From positions 1-7,039 of the forward strand of contig PMUF01000026.1 in the NCBI GenBank assembly GCA_003167015.1: a stretch of 7,039 bases of DNA. Reading direction: 5' to 3'. Positions 5,627-7,039 of this stretch are shown in pieces. This stretch comes from Chitinophagaceae bacterium. Its GTDB lineage: Bacteria; Bacteroidota; Bacteroidia; Chitinophagales; Chitinophagaceae. The notes below the pieces were generated by a model that was given only the letters and a program-made list of their open reading frames with translations, was not told where the DNA came from and made no database searches. A program made the position numbers and the translations under genes. How positions within the stretch are numbered: position 1 is the first letter of the stretch; each line of letters opens with the position of its first letter.

Positions 5627-5926
5627 ATGAACGTAAACATTCAAACGGTGCACTTTGATGCAGACGGTAAATTGGTCGATTACGTAACAAAAAAAATGAT
5701 TAAATTAAACACGTTCCATGACAGAATTATCAAAGTTGATGTGTTCCTGAAGCTGGACAATGTAGTTCACACCATCAAAGACAAGATTGCGGAGATCAGA
5801 GTTCATGTCCCCAAGCATCACTTCTTCGTAAAATGTTCTTCCAAGTCGTTCGAAGAGTCTTTCGACAATGCATTTGAATCCCTGGTCAACCAGGTGAAAA
5901 AGAAAAAGGATAAGCAAATCGTTTAA
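5627..5926 (+). CDS. hpf: Ribosome hibernation-promoting factor, short HPF/RaiA (YfiA) family
   Basis: A 99-residue protein starting MNVNIQTVHFDADGKLVDYV and ending in a Lys-rich tail. Length and pattern match the short S30AE/sigma-54-modulation family: a beta-alpha-beta-beta-beta-alpha fold with VDVFLKLD near 38-45, IAEIRVHVPKHHFFVKC near 54-70, and SFEESFDNAFESLVNQVKKKKDK as the last helix. These proteins bind the 30S decoding region in slow growth and block or dimerise ribosomes. It lacks the C-terminal dimerisation domain of long HPF. The ATG at 5627 has no Shine-Dalgarno. The gene is flanked upstream by a 227-bp spacer with a strong stem-loop and downstream by a clear terminator. Placement beside rpsU and tuf agrees with a translation-related role. 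HPF versus RaiA cannot be told apart by eye. Confidence 0.95.
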   Translation: MNVNIQTVHFDADGKLVDYVTKKMIKLNTFHDRIIKVDVFLKLDNVVHTIKDKIAEIRVHVPKHHFFVKCSSKSFEESFDNAFESLVNQVKKKKDKQIV

Positions 5927-5940
5927 AACAAAAAATTGAG

Positions 5941-5966
5941 AGGCCCCCGGAAGGGGGTCTTTTTTT
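5941..5966 (+). terminator. Strong rho-independent terminator after hpf
   Basis: AGGCCCCC (5941-5948) pairs with GGGGGTCT (5953-5960) around a GGAA (GNRA-type) tetraloop and runs into TTTTTTT (5960-5966). It begins 15 bp after the hpf stop and isolates hpf from the tRNA operon. Confidence 0.93.
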
Positions 5967-5971
5967 GCGGC

Positions 5972-6009
5972 TACCTGTCGGGTGATGGGTTGCGGGTACC
6001 TGTCGGGTG
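5972..6009. repeat. 13-bp direct repeat downstream of hpf
   Basis: TACCTGTCGGGTG occurs at 5972-5984 and again at 5997-6009, 25 bp apart. The rest of the spacer from the hpf terminator to the tRNA promoter (about 5967-6105) shows no ORF, RNA gene or other recognisable element. Confidence 0.6.
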
Positions 6010-6105
6010 GCGGTCGAATTGGGCCTTCTCAGCTGCAAAGAGGGTGCTGGAGGGGTGTAATTCAGGTGACTGGTCGTCATGAATTAAAAAAACGGGTGGA
6101 AAATT

Positions 6106-6134
6106 TTTGAATTTCACATTTTAACCTACCTTTG
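6106..6134 (+). promoter_or_regulatory. Bacteroidota-type promoter of the tRNA-tuf operon
   Basis: TTTG (6106-6109) and TACCTTTG (6127-6134) match the Bacteroidota -33 TTTG and -7 TAnnTTTG boxes exactly, with a 17-bp spacer. The predicted start near 6140 is about 50 nt ahead of the first tRNA. No terminator is seen between the tRNAs, so this promoter may drive the four tRNAs and possibly tuf. Confidence 0.7.
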
Positions 6135-6190
6135 CCTTCCCAAAAAAAGCAGTAGATCAGTGCGGTAGAAACCTTTGGGAGCAGTTATAA

Positions 6191-6263
6191 GCCGGCGTAG
6201 CTCAGTTGGTAGAGCAGCTGATTTGTAATCAGCAGGTCGGGGGTTCGAGTCCCTTCTCCGGCT
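6191..6263 (+). tRNA. tRNA-Thr (anticodon UGU)
   Basis: A 73-nt cloverleaf: D arm GCTC/GAGC, anticodon stem GCTGA/TCAGC with loop TTTGTAA (anticodon TGT, reads ACA and related Thr codons), T arm GGGGG-TTCGAGT-CCCTT and discriminator T. CCA is not encoded. The acceptor stem GCCGGCG/CTCCGGC has one C6-U67 mismatch. It is the first tRNA of the array and is equivalent in position to E. coli thrU. Confidence 0.96.
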
Positions 6264-6306
6264 CTGAGGGAGGAGTTCCTCCTCAGGCCAAATGAAAATA
6301 ATAGCC

Positions 6307-6389
6307 GGGTGAGTAGCCAAGTGGCCAACGGCAACAGACTGTAAATCTGTCCTCTTACGAGTTCGGTGGTTCGAATCCATCCTCACCCA
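6307..6389 (+). tRNA. tRNA-Tyr (anticodon GUA)
   Basis: An 83-nt class II tRNA with a long variable arm (CCTCTTACGAGTTC). The acceptor stem GGGTGAG/CTCACCC is perfect, and the anticodon stem ACAGA/TCTGT holds loop CTGTAAA (anticodon GTA). Discriminator is A and CCA is not encoded. It lies second in the array, as tyrU does in E. coli. Confidence 0.97.
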
Positions 6390-6400
6390 CTTAGAAGCCA

Positions 6401-6446
6401 AAGCGAAAGCGGAGGCAGATTATTAGAGTTTCCGAAGCGAAAGCGG
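6401..6446. repeat. 12-bp direct repeat between tRNA-Tyr and tRNA-Gly
   Basis: AAGCGAAAGCGG occurs at 6401-6412 and 6435-6446, 34 bp apart, inside the 111-bp spacer between the two tRNAs. It could mark a processing-site duplication or old slippage; no ORF or hairpin explains it. Confidence 0.55.
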
Positions 6447-6500
6447 GGGAAAAGTTCTTTTCAGATGGAAACCTGCCTAAGTCGAGGGTAGGATGTAAAT

Positions 6501-6573
6501 GCGGAAGTAGCTCAGTTGGTAGAGCGACAGCCTTCCAAGCTGTAGGTCGCGGGTTCGAACCTCGTCTTCCGCT
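6501..6573 (+). tRNA. tRNA-Gly (anticodon UCC)
   Basis: A 73-nt cloverleaf with a perfect acceptor stem GCGGAAG/CTTCCGC, anticodon stem ACAGC/GCTGT with loop CTTCCAA (anticodon TCC), T loop TTCGAAC and discriminator T. CCA is not encoded. It is third in the array, as glyT is in E. coli. Confidence 0.97.
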
Positions 6574-6609
6574 CAAGAGTCACCGTTTGAGAAAAAAGGG
6601 ATTCGACCA

Positions 6610-6681
<72 letters not shown>

Positions 6682-6765
6682 CTGTAATATTTTTTGTAGC
6701 GTTAAGGATTGAATAGAACGGATTTTGCCCTGAATGTGGTGTTGCGGGGCAGTAAGCCGGTAAAT

Positions 6766-6789
6766 TTTAAAAACACAACTTTAAAAACA
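6766..6789 (+). repeat. Duplicated A-rich element in the tuf leader
   Basis: TTTAAAAACA occurs at 6766-6775 and 6780-6789, the second copy ending 7 nt before the tuf ATG. The A-rich stretch with no Shine-Dalgarno fits Bacteroidota translation starts, which favour A-rich, unstructured leaders. The rest of the 115-bp gap (6682-6796) has no ORF or clear -7 box. Confidence 0.5.
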
Positions 6790-6796
6790 GATAACA

Positions 6797-7039
6797 ATGT
6801 CAAAAGAGACCTTCAAGAGGGACAAACCCCACGTTAACGTTGGTACCATTGGTCACGTCGACCATGGTAAGACCACTTTGACTGCTGCTATCACCTCTAT
6901 TCTGGCAGGAAGAGGGTTGGCAGAAGCAAAAAAATATGATGAGATCGATGCTGCTCCGGAAGAAAAGGAAAGGGGTATTACCATCAATACAGCTCACGTC
7001 GAGTACGCCACAGCTAAGCGTCACTACGCGCACGTGGAC
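6797..7039 (+). CDS. tuf: Elongation factor Tu, N-terminal 81 codons (cut by window edge)
   Basis: The ATG at 6797 opens MSKETFKRDKPHVNVGTIG, the standard start of bacterial EF-Tu, and the frame runs to the window edge. The P-loop GHVDHGKT is at 19-26 and the switch I effector segment ERGITINTAHVEY at 58-70, with the key Thr62. The sequence stops at HVD, just before the expected G3 DCPGH motif is complete. EF-Tu is the GTPase that carries aminoacyl-tRNA to the ribosome. It follows four tRNA genes with a 115-bp gap and no intervening terminator, so cotranscription with the tRNAs is likely. No Shine-Dalgarno is visible; the leader is A-rich. Most of the roughly 395-residue protein lies beyond the window. 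Confidence 0.98.
   Translation, partial: MSKETFKRDKPHVNVGTIGHVDHGKTTLTAAITSILAGRGLAEAKKYDEIDAAPEEKERGITINTAHVEYATAKRHYAHVD

Noticed and set aside
5972..6009. CRISPR-like repeat
   Set aside because: Only two 13-bp copies with a 12-bp spacer and no cas genes; far below a CRISPR array.
6126..6576. Minus-strand ORFs with RMDSNHRTRK, RRDSNPRPADYKSAALPTELRR and SGRRGSNPRPTAWKAVALPTELL segments
   Set aside because: These are the familiar spurious translations of the antisense strand of tRNA genes; they coincide with tRNA-Thr, tRNA-Tyr and tRNA-Gly.
6800..7033. 77-residue minus-strand ORF opposite tuf
   Set aside because: Antisense shadow of the unmistakable EF-Tu N-terminus.

Overview
This window looks like a chromosomal segment of a Bacteroidota bacterium, most likely a Chitinophagaceae/Chitinophaga-type organism. 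That assignment is an inference from four things: the short 65-residue bS21, the 99-residue hibernation factor, promoter-like TAnnTTTG boxes, and start codons that mostly lack a Shine-Dalgarno (SD) sequence. No database search was possible.

Left part (1-2943, minus strand). Four genes read leftward and are tightly packed: riboflavin synthase (ribE), a multi-membrane-span GT-C-like glycosyltransferase, a 2-oxoglutarate/Fe(II) oxygenase-like protein, and the first 116 codons of an acyltransferase-3 (AT3) family membrane protein that runs off the window edge. The last three are nearly contiguous (8-bp overlap, then a 13-bp gap) and look like a small glycan or envelope-modification operon.

Middle (3001-4155, plus strand). 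A second, complete AT3 membrane acyltransferase diverges from ribE. The 57-bp gap between them carries a perfect tandem 9-bp repeat.

Right part (4181-7039, plus strand). This is a translation-centred housekeeping region: rpsU (bS21) with a near-perfect SD, a XerC/XerD-type tyrosine recombinase, a short ribosome hibernation factor (hpf/raiA), tRNA-Thr(UGU), tRNA-Tyr(GUA), tRNA-Gly(UCC), tRNA-Thr(GGU), and the first 81 codons of tuf (EF-Tu). The tRNA order followed by tuf matches the thrU-tyrU-glyT-thrT-tufB operon of E. coli. Terminator hairpins follow rpsU and hpf, and probably xerC. A good Bacteroidota-type promoter precedes the tRNA array.

The most interesting signals are three. First, rpsU has a strong SD and bS21 carries Tyr54, in a lineage where bS21 is reported to help hide the anti-SD. 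Second, a 13-bp RNA-type hairpin lies upstream of hpf, and its left arm occurs a second time about 100 bp earlier. Third, an oxygenase is sandwiched between a GT-C protein and an AT3 protein. I see no CRISPR array, insertion sequence or defence system. The tyrosine recombinase is best read as a housekeeping Xer protein.
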